Assembly: GCA_028551475.1 (NCBI GenBank)
Contig: CM052355.1
Span: 26,005,580-26,069,579 of the forward strand
Source: Casuarina equisetifolia
Taxonomy: Eukaryota > Streptophyta > Magnoliopsida > Fagales > Casuarinaceae
Length of the DNA: 64,000 bases
Direction of reading: 5' to 3'
A program made the position numbers and the translations under genes. The notes under the pieces were generated by a model. It had not been told where the DNA came from and ran no database searches. It saw only the letters and a list, made by a program, of their open reading frames with translations. Shown here piece by piece: positions 28,974 through 41,257 of the stretch. The first letter of the stretch is position 1. Every line of letters starts with the position of its first letter.

Positions 28974-30857
28974 TATGATAAGGCCTATTATGAGAAAGCA
29001 CATGGAGCTATAAAATTAACTTTTTACTTATAAGAAACTTCAAAAAATAAAACATTGAAAAATAATTATATGATCACTTTTATCAACGAAAAATGAGTAT
29101 ATGCCTTGTCATTTATTTCTGAGAGAAAAGTATGTTGTCTGAAATTAGCCATACTTTTAGTATTTTTGCAACAATATCACATAATCGGATGCAAAGAAAA
29201 AGAACGTACATAATGCAACTCAATATTGATGGATGTGTTTAATATATAATAATGCACGGGAATGTTATGGCTTGTTGATATACACTCCCAAAAGATGTGA
29301 GTTTAAAATCTTTCAACAAAAATAGTTTCGGACAAGTGATTTAATGAGTTAGGGTGAACTTACCAACTGCATGCTCTCTTTTGTTTGAAGGGTACCCATT
29401 TCATTCAAAGTACTCTCTCTTGACAATATGTTTATATTGGTTTCTCCGTTTCGGGTTTCCTTCGTTATACATTTATTAACCTTTCTGATTGTCATGTGGC
29501 AGAATGGACATACTTCCTGAGCTCTCGAGGGCGGATCATGGAGCAAAAGATTTATCAGAGTAATCGCCTATAAGAATCCCTCCCTTTCTCCTGGTTGTTT
29601 CTTGTAAGACTGGAAGATCTGAGCATCATGTACATCGTGCATGTTCTTCTCCTCTGATTCAATTTTTCCTAAGGTGTCTTTTGTACAGGACAAAGCACTT
29701 TTGAAGAGTGTTAGAAGGTCCATAATTATTGAAAATTTGAATCAAGATTAGTGGGTTTTATTTTCTGTATATATATAAAAAAATCTCAAGTAAGATGGAA
29801 GTAACGGGAAAGTTTTGTTACTATTTAATAAACCTTTCACCTTAATATTGAGTAAATTCACAAATGATAAAAGAACAATGAGACAGATTATAAAAACCGA
29901 AATAATTAAAACTTGAAGTTTAGTCCCAAGTTAAAAGCTCATATTGTTATCAACTTATGAATAGGTAAATCTTCTACTTTAAAGAAGTTGTGTGATGCAT
30001 GGACTTTACTTCTAGGACGTATATGATGCTGTATGGAATTTGTATTCAATTGCAGTCAAGTGATTTCTGAAATGCGTCTTGTCTAATCCAGTTGAATGTG
30101 AATTTAATACATCTTTTTTCTTGGTTAGATAAACGGTTTCCTTTTTCTCTTTTCCTTAGTTCCAGTTAGAAATTGGGATAAAGATGAAGAAACAAGGGAA
30201 GTGCAACTCCTACTAAGTACGCCGCTCTGTACCTTACAGGGCTGTCGTCTGAAGCTCGACATGGGCAAGGCTATCGGGCCTCGCCTCAACACCCAGATCA
30301 ATCTACGGAGCAGTGATTTGTCTTTTTATTTTTATTTTTATTTTTATTTTTATTTTGGGCCTTGTGATGGACTAAGATCCATGAAGGATTGTATGGGTTG
30401 CAATTTTAGTGACTTTAGGCCGTTTATTCAGAACAAATGACTTGAGTCGAAGTCATTTTAGCTTTAAAAAGGAACAAAAAATTAAAAGGATAATTGAACT
30501 GCCCATTTTTAAAAAAAAATTGTTAACATTTTATCTTGTGGATTACTGGTTAAAATGGCCAAGCCATCCCAACCATTTCCATATGCATGGTTAATCATTT
30601 TTTAGAAGGTTAAAGACTGATCGGCATTCTGACCAAAGGATTGCCAAATATCGACAAATCATATTTAGTCTGTGAGAGATGGTTACTTCACGTTGTTAAA
30701 TGAGTAGATGTAATCAACCCTTAATAATTGAAATGGATCTATAATCATCTAGCAATAGCCCAAGGAGTGGAGGCAAGGACAACAATTGACTAACCTAGGG
30801 TGATTGATTTTTCATTTCAAATGCATCTCTTAATGCATGAAAAAAAATGAATCTATT
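28974..30857. other. Gene-poor interval
   Basis: No recognisable gene. A run of attttt units lies at about 30322-30357. Short open frames overlap on both strands without motifs. Confidence 0.5.
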
Positions 30858-30870
30858 AAATTAAAAAGAG

Positions 30871-30999
30871 TTCAAGCCATTGTGACTTAGCGGCATTGGG
30901 AGGAATTACCACTTGAACCGTAGGGGTTTTAGACACCCCTTGTCAAATAAATTTCCTAAAATCCTTTCTCCCCATTCCATCCCAAATAAAAAAATAAAT
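30871..30999 (+). mobile_element. SINE-like retroposon with 13-bp target-site duplication
   Basis: The element starts near ttcaagccattgtgacttagcgg, which includes a tRNA A-box-like gtgacttagcgg, and ends in an A/AT-rich tail. It is about 129 bp. It is bounded by perfect direct repeats aaattaaaaagag at 30858-30870 and 31000-31012, as expected for LINE-mediated retroposition. The B box is poorly preserved. Orientation is plus, from the tail. Confidence 0.65.
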
Positions 31000-31807
31000 A
31001 AATTAAAAAGAGAGAGCCATATATTTGAAGCAAAAAAATAAAAAATAAAAAATAAAAAAATTGACATCCACCTCCATGCCTTGCTTTTTAAATGAACCTG
31101 TCACCCTAACCAAAGACCAAAAACAAAAAGGAAAAAGAGAAGAGTTTTTAAATAAACCCTCCGAGTCGCTTTCCATGTTAGAAGCCTCGCCAGGTATTCC
31201 AAAGCTTTATGTACATCATTTTATCTTATTTGGGCGTGGAACTCATTTGAAAAACAAGTTTGAATATCCACGAGAACTTTACACCACTGTAGTTATATCT
31301 TTGAACAAATTCCTATATTAATTATGATTCTTAAATATAAATATAATCATGAATTATAAAAGTATTGGTGTCAGTTTTAGGTCTCGTATAATTTTGTTTT
31401 ATAACGCTACATTGGACTATATTACTAATTTTAGATAAGTTCAAGTTATAGTTTGAATGGTTCTTTAACATGACTATTATCAATATTTTTCTAAAATTGT
31501 AAATTTATTTTTCAAGTAACGTAATTAATTTCTGATACTTTCAGGAAAAAAAATACCGCTTACATAAAAGGAATTCTGCCTTTAGAAAGAAAGAAAGGAT
31601 ACACGTTACAACAACAGAGGCCCATTCTTTCTTTTCCTTTCTCTTCTTTGTCAATTCAACTTTGCCTTGGTTGGAGAAAATAAACCCACACCCATGAAAA
31701 TTCAGCAGGATTTCACCAAGAATTTCTCGTTAGTTGGGAAAACAACCACAAGATATCAACAAATTGGATTGATCTAACTTCTAAACATACTTTCAAGGAA
31801 AACAAAA

Positions 31808-33220
31808 TCAGCTCTCAGTTGATGGGGTACTAGGAGTATCGGGACTTTGAACCGGACTGCTGCTTCCTGGTAAGAACATATTAGAACGGAGTGCAGTGAT
31901 AATCATCAAGATCAAACACACCGAAACTGAGACTGCGGAAAGAAGAAGCATCAAGGTATGCGCTGCGCTACCTTTCACCTCCTGCGCATACTTCGTTGAA
32001 GCCATCGCTAGGACTGTCAAAGGGAACGGGTAAGCCCACCACGCTATGCTGAACTTTCTCATGGATCTTTTGAAGAGAGCTGGCCGACAGACCTGTTTCA
32101 CATTTGAAAAAAAGGTACGGGACAAAGTTAGTCAACACAATGCTCGATGCAACACTATGGCCCATAGTGCCAGAAGATAATATTAAACAAAGTTATACGG
32201 CACGATTGCTTGAGTTCATGGTCAACCTTAATTGTTACTGCACCATTTTTTTCCTATAAACTAAGAGTACTATGGTTCTTTTATATTCCCTTACTTCGTT
32301 GCTTTTGTATTTTTCTTCTTAACCTTCTCAGAAAAGATTCGGAAAAAAAGAATTACCAAGGACATGAATAAGAACAGCGATAGAAAGAATAGCATCTTGG
32401 ATGGAACATCGAAGCTTCCTGCGATGGACTCCCACGCTAAACTTGCCATGCTTGGAGTCGCAATGAACAAAAAGAAAACCGGCCTTAGCATCACCGGAAG
32501 GCTGTTGCTCCCTGATAGCCTTTGATATAGAGTGACAAAGAGCACCAAATAATGAATCATGCCCAGCGAAAACATGCACAGTGCACTTTCTTTCCACCCC
32601 ATTTGCGCCGCCGCGCGAGCCCCGACGAAGTTCCCTATCACCGATAATTGAGTCGCTGGATTCGCCATCGTCGATAAAAGCCACGGACCTTTCGTAAAAC
32701 ACTGCCCATATATCTTAACGTCTAGCACCACTATAGGGAGGACAGATGCGCACCAAAGTACTTGATAGTAGATGGTTCTTGGAACAATGAAACGCGATGA
32801 TTGTAGCAACATGAGCCACGAAATCCATGGAGCAAACAGGTAATTCACCCTCACAGGGTGCGAGAAATCTTTCTTAACCATTTCAAAGTGAAAGAAACAT
32901 CTTAGAATATAAAGGAGGGACTGCGAAGCTAGTGTAAATAGCGCCAGTGACCATAAAAGAACGAAGGCCGTAGAGGGAAGCTTCGAGAACAGACGCCGGA
33001 AAGCATGTGGATCATGGACTGGCTCCACAAGCGTTTTCCACAGTAAGGCCTGGCTGCAGAGAGACAGGCTAATCCTGAAGCAACCTGCATGAAATTTAGC
33101 TAACATCAGTGACGAGGAACGTCTGATGATAACCCTCAGTGGTTTACAATGTGGTTCCGCGGTGTCGTTGGGTGCATCAATGGTGATCTCGACATGGGGT
33201 TGGGAGTGTTTCTCAGCCAT
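31808..33220 (-). CDS. SLAH1-like: S-type anion channel, SLAH1-like (copy a)
   Basis: Two exons on the minus strand: 33220-32357 (288 codons) and 32092-31808 (94 codons plus stop). They are joined by a phase-0 GT-AG intron of 264 bp, giving 382 aa, the SLAH1/SLAH4 length. SLAC1/TehA-fold plasma-membrane protein with about ten hydrophobic helices. Conserved segments include FHAGCFRISLSLCSQALLWK, NYLFAPWISWLMLLQSS, GNFVGARAAAQMGWKE and FSIAWWAYPFPLT. SLAH1 in Arabidopsis is a root stelar subunit that modulates SLAH3 chloride/nitrate flux; the role here is inferred. The long N-terminal regulatory domain of SLAC1 and SLAH3 is absent, as expected for this subclass. It differs from copy b at about 33 of 382 residues (counted by eye). 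One difference is C174, where copy b and remembered relatives have Trp. Intact open frame. Confidence 0.93.
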
Positions 33221-36200
33221 TTGGGGTTGGTAGATTTTTGTGCTCGTTTCACGGATGAATGGCCGCTTTTATGGGAATTTAGGGTGCGTTAAAAGAAGTA
33301 GAAAATTGTCCTTGAGTGTGTACTTATGAAGGCCGCCGACTCGGCTAGCCGTTTTGGACTTTGTTCTTCAAGAAACGTGAGTTGTTTCCAACTGAGTACA
33401 GCTAGATCCGCTCATGGTTGGTCAGATCATTACACTAATGTCCTTTGATTTGGACTACGGAAATTAAAATAATCCATTTTTCCAGTTAAACTAATGACTC
33501 GCGTACGTCGCCAAAGATTTGATTCCTTAACAAAGCCTCAACCCCGCTTTTGGCGCCTTGCAAAAGCTCAAAGTTTCCTCATGGCATGTGACCAGAACAC
33601 AAACACTTCGTCAACATGATTAGTTGATTTTGTAAGGTTGTAACCGAGTACTGGCTTTGCTTGCGTAAAACGTGACTTGAAGTATGGATCCTTGCCCCAC
33701 CTCCAGCCAAACAATGTAAGGAACGTTCCAGTTTTTTTTTCGGAAGTGTAGAATCCCTCGTCTTCATCACAAACTATCTTGGAACTGGATGGGAGAGGAA
33801 AATTCGAGGTCCGTTCCGTTTACGGGTCTTCTCAATTGCAAGCTGTTTGCATCAGAAAATCTATACGGCTCTGTACTGGAAAGGACCCCCACTTTTCTCG
33901 GTTCCCAGTTCTTTCAACTGGTTTTATTTTTCCTTCAAAGTGGGTCCAATTGGGATATCTACCTTACCCGACAAGACGGACGACACTATGATAAAAAATC
34001 AAACCGTCTTTCTCATCTTTTGGGTCGGTAAAGACTCTTTGACTCAACTCCACATCCTCTTCAGACCCCAAAGTCAGTTTAAGGCTTCAAATAAACGATC
34101 ATCTAGGCAGTAGAATTTGTCTGCGAAGAACTTAATGTTTGTCGAGTGGTAAGTTAATCGGCGAATCCAGACCAATAATTCAGTAATAAGACCATCGGTA
34201 GAAGAATTCAAATTACCACGACATCAATAACCTTTTTTTTTTTTTTTTTAAAGGGTAAGGCGTGAAGGACTGAAAATATTAAGGGAAAGTTGTCAAAATC
34301 AATTACCAGAAGCAAGTGGTGGTGCTGTCACTTGCATGGTTGCACCAATCCATTAAGAAGCGTACCGATTCATGACTCTGCTAGATATGGTGAATCTCAA
34401 TTTCCCATGTGGGGATGACAAATTCATTGCAGATCTGCGTGGTCCATTGAAAAGCATATAGACGCTTGTCTCCTTCTTTTCCTCCTTGAAACCCACAGAG
34501 ACCCCTCTTTTTACTCTTTCTACTTTTTGTCATTCTACTTTATTTCATCAGCCTAGGGAGTTCTCAAGCGGCGTTAAATTGGTCGACCGTCTTTAGTACA
34601 TGCATGGCCGGCATTGCATTGTGTGTTTTCCACTTTGTTGGATTTGAGAGTACTCTTTTGCGACTTTCACCAGGCAAAAGGCAAGAGCCGAAGTCGTGGA
34701 AGTCGTGGAATCCACGTAGCTTTGAACTCAGATAGTACCTCCACCAAGAAGTAGAGGATCCGAAGGCCGATGGTCGCTCAAAACCATTCAGTGCATGCAT
34801 GTGTAATATGTATCCAGCAAAATCCTTGTCCTTTCAGTCAAACGACTCCGTGAATATTGCATAGACAATCTTATCAAGGGAGCTCAAGTTGTGAGAATAT
34901 ACTCTTTTCAAGTATATAATATGTGAAAAGGGTAAACGTAGCCATCAAGTGGTGTATGCCACCTACTTTTTTGGATCTAGGATGCCGTGTGAAGTTTGCG
35001 TAGGCTATTGACTTATAAATTTTTGTAACCTCGAGACGTGATCTTTGTCCACACGAAAAGAAACCTCAAACATGCTTGTCGTTGATCCTTCATTTCTTGC
35101 CCAGTGAATTTGCCCTCGATAGGACTCCGAAGAAGTGTCCTGCACTAGATAAAGAAAGAATCCATATCCCTCATTCTATTTATCTCCAGATTTGCCTATG
35201 TTTTCCTAGCTATCAGGCAGTTGACTGATCTACACCCTTTCTTTGATAATTAGTTTTTTATTTTTATTTTTTATTTTTTTTTATTTTGCCGGCACTTTAT
35301 TGGAAATCAGAACCAACTTTATGTCACATCGAGGGGCAGACTCTGCATGAAAAGCAATGGTGGCCCCTCCTAACCTACTTCGCTTGATCCATCCATCCCG
35401 TCGCTTTCTTCCCTGCGTCATACGAGTTACAATCTCTTCGGATTTTGGCTGGTGGTTGTAGTTCATTCTATCTCCAAGTTGCGAGTATTTATTCCTCTAC
35501 AGGGTTTTTAATGTGCCAACCTTTAAAGATGCATTTTACATTGAATTCACCGAAGTCGCGAGAACTTCTGTTAAAGCAAAGTTTAGTAGGGAAAAATAAC
35601 CCGTGAATACAGAAAAGAAGCCTGCAAAGAGGTCTTCCGGTGGTAATTTGAGGTTATCACACCAAAGTAAAATGGCCTAAGTATATTTTATCGTAAAATT
35701 ATAAAACAAGCTACTAACAAACCATGATAGAAAAATCTGTTCTCTAGATTTAAAAGTATGTAGTTTTAAATCTAGAGAAAATAACATGATATTCGGTTGG
35801 CTTATCTGAAGTAAAATGTTTATTTATTTATTTTATGTGACTTTTTGAGATATATGCCTCCTCCCCCTTTCAGGGCATAATTTTATTTTTTCTTATATAT
35901 TGTTTTTTGTTAGATAAAGAGAAGGGGTTTGAGGTATCAAATTTTTCCATACACTTAGCGCCCGTGAAGCAAGGCAGCTCAGCAATTGATTCACGCCATA
36001 TTTAAAAGTGTGTATATAATATGCTAGTCCAACGTTTCAACACGTGAATATGATGTCTATGTTACGCTCGAATGCGTAGATTTGTATAAGAACAATATGA
36101 GAAGTTGCATATTAAGTGGACGGATTTCCCCAAGATACCAACAACGGAAACAAATGATTTGGTCCCCGACTGCACAATTGAACTTCATGTGGACTTTGAA

Positions 36201-36377
36201 CGGGTAGATACCGGAACCCAGAGCACTAGATAGATGATCTCTGAAGAAAATTAGGTGGGATGGGGTTGGAATAAAAACTTGAATTGATGGGATGCATATT
36301 CGTTCTCCATCACTGTTCTTGTTGTTTTGTGTGATTTTATTTTTGAAATTGTTAAGATTTAAGATATTGTAAGTTAG
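33221..36377. other. Upstream region of SLAH copy a, conserved with copy b
   Basis: Contains the SLAH-a promoter and about 3 kb that can be aligned by eye with 42676-45230. Overlapping open frames at 33779-34113 are not preserved in the second copy, so I treat the region as noncoding. A T/A-rich microsatellite lies at about 35255-35288. A poly(T) tract lies near 34231. Confidence 0.6.
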
Positions 36378-37010
36378 AAGGCTAAAGTCCAATCTAAAAG
36401 TTAAGTTCAAGATAAAGAAATATTTTTTTAATTTAAGTAAATTCTTAGGGGCAATATGGAACAATTCACAACATTAATATGGTCCCTCACCATAAGGTGC
36501 CAAGGGTTGGGCCGAGGGAAAAACTTGGCTATGATAACATGTTAAAAAGATATTTAAAATAGAAAACTCTAAGCCTAACTCAAACAATAGCTTGAGAGTA
36601 GGAAGAACTTCTTTTAATTTAAACAAACCCTTGAACATATGTCTTGACAATATGAGACAATTTATATTGTTAACATAGTCCCTCACCATGATAAGGGTAC
36701 TAGAGAAGAAGCCTAGGATATATATATATCAGGCTAAGAGAAAAACCTAAGATAAAAGGCCTAAAGCTTGACCTAAAAGCTAATTTTGGGATTAGAGGAA
36801 ACTTCTTTAATTTAAACAAACTACCAAGCACAATTGTCTCTCGTCATGATTGGGACTTTTTTCAATGTAGAATTTTTGTCTTAGATCAACTTACATATTG
36901 AATGTTATTAGGTTCAAGGTTATATGAGGTGAAGTAGAGTCAATTTAAACTTTAATATCATGTTAAAAGACCCCAAAGTTAAACTTAAAAACTAATTGAA
37001 AGTTTGAAGG
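36378..37010. repeat. Array of ~190-bp diverged repeats
   Basis: Three to four units are visible from recurring strings: t(t/c)taatttaa(a/g)(c/t)aaa, ggtccctcacca or agtccctcacca at about 36480 and 36673, and ctctcgtcatg at about 36840. The array begins almost exactly where homology between the two duplication units stops. It therefore probably inserted or expanded after the duplication. No coding potential recognised. Confidence 0.6.
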
Positions 37011-39779
37011 TTTTTATTTATTTTTTATTTTTTTATAATTATACTTTACATAAAAAATATTATCTTTTGATATGCAATTCTTGTTGTGAACACAATAGTT
37101 TGTCATTTGCTTTGGTCTCTATCTACAGTTGGGCCAGAGCAAAATTTTCTATTCCGGTCAACAAATTATTTTTTAGTCATTTTCACAATGGGAATTGTTT
37201 AAGCGCTATCATCCTTGGCCAGAGCTAGCAACTAAGAGACGTGTTCAGGGGCTCTTCATATGTGGTCATCAAACGATTCTATGTTTTGTTCTCTTTCCCT
37301 CTCATTAAAGAAGTGAAGAATGGGATTGCCTGACGCCTCTTTGGCCTCGGATACTAATTTTTCTCCGGGTTCATTGAGCGACGTGAATCTTACACAACTA
37401 TAAAAATTATTGGAAGTCCCAAACATGACAAGAGACACTTGCATAGATATTAGTAAAAATTGGCAAGTTACTAGACTCGCATTCAGCCTCATTAATTGAG
37501 GTGTTGATTTAAAATGGAGCTGCGATGTTTAAAGCTCAAGTTTCTTTCCCTTCAGAGTTTTCCTTTTACCTTTCTGAGTTATTTTTTCTGGAAATGACCT
37601 TTGCAACCTCCGAAACCCATTGATGTGGTTTTGCACTCTATACGCAACGACAAGGGAGAAAATATTAATTGCACTATTAAGTTTGATGCTCGTGTAATGA
37701 ATTGAAATCATCAATCATACCGCTTTGATAATTTTCTTCTTGATACAAACAATTAAAGAACCCCCGATAAGGTCATTTTTCGAAGTCTTTCCTACCTTCC
37801 CATTAATTTACTCTTTTGAAGTGTTGTAAGTAGCATTATATTTGTTGTTTTCTTGCACCTAATCATTAAAATTTGAACCTTTTGGATGAATGCGACAATT
37901 GTTTTAGACTGAATCGTCACCATAAAAGACTCTGAAAAATTAAACTATTAAATCAGAAGTTTTGCCCCTAGAATTCTAGTTAGATTTTTATTTGTTAGAT
38001 CATTTTGTTTCTATTAGATTGTTTTGCTCTCATAATATAACAGAAGTTGACCATGTACGCCTTCAAGCCTAGCAGCCATGTGATAATACTGAACTCCCAG
38101 CCAGCCCAAAACAAAGAGGAAACACATATGAGATTCTCATAACTCACATACTCAAGTTTTCGCATACAAAGAAAACCCCCACACTTAAAACCCATATGCA
38201 CAAGACTGATGTAATATGCTGTGCACAGTGAATTTTGTATAGCAAGTTCCTAGAAATAGCAAGATATCAACGGCATGCTACAGTGGCATGATGCAGGACG
38301 TGAAGCACTAAATGGAAGAAGTCTTATAAGGGCAGGTAGCTTGTTGCACTATTCTAGACATGCATTTGTATTGAGAATAGGAACATCAAGACAGTGTATG
38401 TCATCATCAAAACTTGGTGTCTATTGGACTTGAAAGTCTTTGACACACCTTCTCAATTTCACACCCATAATCAAGAATACAAGCACAGGTTTTTGAACAA
38501 AACCCTAGATTTTAATCCCTTCTTGAAATCACAACAATAACTACCTTATATCAGATGAAACATTAATCAAGGAGTGGAATACATCAATTACGCTTAATCG
38601 TTAAAGTTATAACACTTTATCTCAACAAATAGATGAACTATGTATAATCTGCAACTTTTGGTAGTGTGTGACGGCTCCGTTTATGCCTATTTATTGAAAC
38701 AGAAAGCCGAGCTTTTGAAAAAAATCTTACCATTGGAAGATGATACCGCGATACCCGATGATGACCATTCCTTTTGCTGAAAACGAAGCGATTTGAATTA
38801 AAGATTTATTGCAATAGTTGAGGATACAGATGACACACCTAGCTTCACTATATTGCGATAACAAAGCCATGATACATAAAGCGATTAACCTAATATTAAA
38901 TATATTGAAATAGACTGCATCTTAATAGAGAAAAAACTAAAAAGGAAATCATAACAAAAGATATGTTCATGTGGAAGAGCAAACTTGTAGATTTCTTAAT
39001 TAAGGCGTTGTCTAAAGAAGCCAACAGAACCATCTTTGGTTTAAAAAATGGTGTATTTTATGTCTACAAATCAAGAACTTGAAGGGGGGTGGGGAAGAGA
39101 GAAGGAGGGGGCGGGGTTCGTGGGTTGGGGCTTGGGAATGGGGTGAAAACGACCTAAGCAATTGCGTTGGAAGGTGATATAGTCAGCCGTTCTAGGTGCG
39201 ACGAAGAATCCTTCCGTAGTGTGAATTCTAGAATGCTACGGAGGAAGATTCTCGAGAAGCTTGAGGTGTAGCATCGCTTCTGCCTTGGTTGCCACTAGGT
39301 TAGTATGGAATAATCCGATGGAATTGCAACTTATTGTGTTAATTAAGTAGATGGGGGTTAATTGTCTGAAATAGATAATTCATTCTTGTGAATCAAAGAT
39401 CAATTTCAGCAATTCTTTTTTAATTTCTTAAATTTGTTAATAAGCCTTCTTTTTCTACTCTGGATTTTTGATGGTTAGCCATGACATGGATTTCTTCCCT
39501 TCTCCCCACAGTTTTCTGCCCCATCTAGAGGAAATAAATAAAAGAAAAAAAGAAAAAGAAAAAGTTCTCTTCAATCCAAGTCTATTTCTTCATCTTGATC
39601 ATGATGGGAAGCGTTGCCTTTCTCCCCGAACTCGTTTCGTGTACTCGATAAATTTCAGTGTGAGGTCTGGCATAGGTTTTACTTCTTTTATCTTTGGATC
39701 ACAGCAAGGTTACCACTCTTCGAGTGGGTGGAGAAAATTTTGAGCTTGCATTTGGTGCGAACAATTATGTGCGTATATG
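37011..39779. other. Gene-free stretch within duplication unit 1
   Basis: No gene or clear transposon domain recognised. A G-rich patch lies at about 39085-39145. I found no counterpart in unit 2, where the equivalent interval is filled by retroelement sequence. Confidence 0.5.
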
Positions 39780-40862
39780 TGTATTTCATCAATATTTCCT
39801 GTTGATAAGCTTCAATATTTCTCTTCATCTGTAAAAGAGAAAATAAATTTAAAACGATACGTATATAGGAAATGATAAAATATAAAGGAATAAATGACAA
39901 GTTGAATGAATCATGAAAGAAAAACGGACTGCAGTTTTTGTCTTGCATGAGATGTCGTTTCATATGAATAAGATGCCATTTCACGACCGTGAACGCGTTC
40001 AACACGGTCATGATGTTTGGTATTTGTGGAATGAGAAACGCTAGGATAATTCTTTCAATTTGTCGCAGTGGAGCTTGCTTAGTGGATTCTAAGATATTCA
40101 TTGGAAGAAGGGCACTAAGCATGAAGTAGTTTGGATATAAATGAGTTGATAGAGTTTTTGAATTTGTATATTTGTTTTTAAATAGTCATAGATTTGATGT
40201 ATACTTTTATTGTAGTAGTACAATGAATATTGATTTAATTGTAGGAACTCTTCATCAACACAAGTTGAATTCATTAACTTGCTTTCAAAATTACGTCAAA
40301 CTTCTTACTTTCTCAAGTTTTTACAGTAAATTATATCTTTTTCATTTTAACTTTGAGCGTGTTTGTTTTTTAGAATGGGGTTCCAGTGTAAGAATAGTTA
40401 ATAGGTCGGATTGCAATAAATATTTTGTTTCCATGTATACTCTGTTTGTTCAAATTTGTTTGACTTTTATTGACAAATTAGATGGACCTACTGTTCATAA
40501 TCTAATTTCAAGTCTGGTGAGCAGAGGAAGATCCAAAAGGGTTCTATTTCTTACATAAATCCTACTTACCGGGGTTAATGGTCATCAGGACTTGTACATG
40601 CCAAGTTATTTTGCAACCAACACCTGTGCTTGAATGAAAGCGACAAGCGGTTCAGTTGAGGATAAATATTTTTTAGAATATCTTAATTCTCAGTTCCACA
40701 CTAAATTTGTTTTTTAAAAAAATCTGTAAGTAAATGAACCAATAAGACAATCCAAAACTTTCAACAACTACAAGAAGTAAAAGACGATGGCAAGTGAGCA
40801 GTTTATTTAACTCATTTTCATAGGTTATCAGGACAGTAACTCAAGCCAAAGGTTCTACCTCC
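39780..40862. repeat. Right-end module of unit 1 (matches 50170-51742)
   Basis: Shared strings with the second module include ttgatgtatacttttattg, acaagttgaattcatt, ccaaaagggt(t/a)ctatttcttac, tttatttaactca and aactcaagcca. A 128-codon open frame at 40172-40558 is not preserved in the second module, so the module appears noncoding. Its right end is the duplication junction. Confidence 0.7.
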
Positions 40863-41257
40863 TCATCCTCATCATGTCTTCGAAAGCTTTCTGCATATCA
40901 TTCTAACTTATAGTGCATGGAAGTATATTTGAAAAACAAGTCTGAGCATTCAGGACAACTTTACTCTAAAACACCGCTGTAGTTTTATCTTTGAACAAAT
41001 TCATATGTGGACCGTAAAAGGGTTACAGCTTTTATCGTGGAAAGAAAGAAAGCATCAACAAGAGGGGCCCATAATCTTTTCCTTTTTTCTTTTTCTTTGT
41101 TAATTAATTTTTGCCTTGGTCTGGATGAAATAAAGTCATACCCATTAAAATTCGGCAAGATTTCACCAAGAATTTCTCGTCATTTGGGGAAACAATCACT
41201 GGATATCAACAAATTGGATTGATAAAATTACTAAATATTCTTTGAAAGGGAACAAAA

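Larger units (their letters stand above)
31190..40862. repeat. Tandem duplication unit 1 (~9.7 kb) with SLAH gene a
   Basis: The left part (about 31190-36310) is homologous to 40880-45230. The right end (about 39780-40862) is homologous to 50170-51742. Shared anchors include tatctttgaacaaattc, the entire SLAH gene, acatgcatgg(c/t)(c/t)ggcattgca, and cagctcagcaattgattcac at 35970 and 44855. The order of matches fits one head-to-tail duplication whose junction lies near 40862. Unit 1 has gained about 240 bp at 31320-31560 relative to unit 2. It also carries a block of ~190-bp repeats after 36378. Confidence 0.8.

Noticed and set aside
33779-34113. Three overlapping short frames upstream of SLAH copy a
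   Set aside because: The homologous region in copy b does not preserve any of them, so they are chance frames in duplicated noncoding DNA.
40172-40558. 128-codon open frame
   Set aside because: It has no recognisable motif, and the homologous sequence at about 50970-51340 does not keep the frame, so it is probably noncoding.
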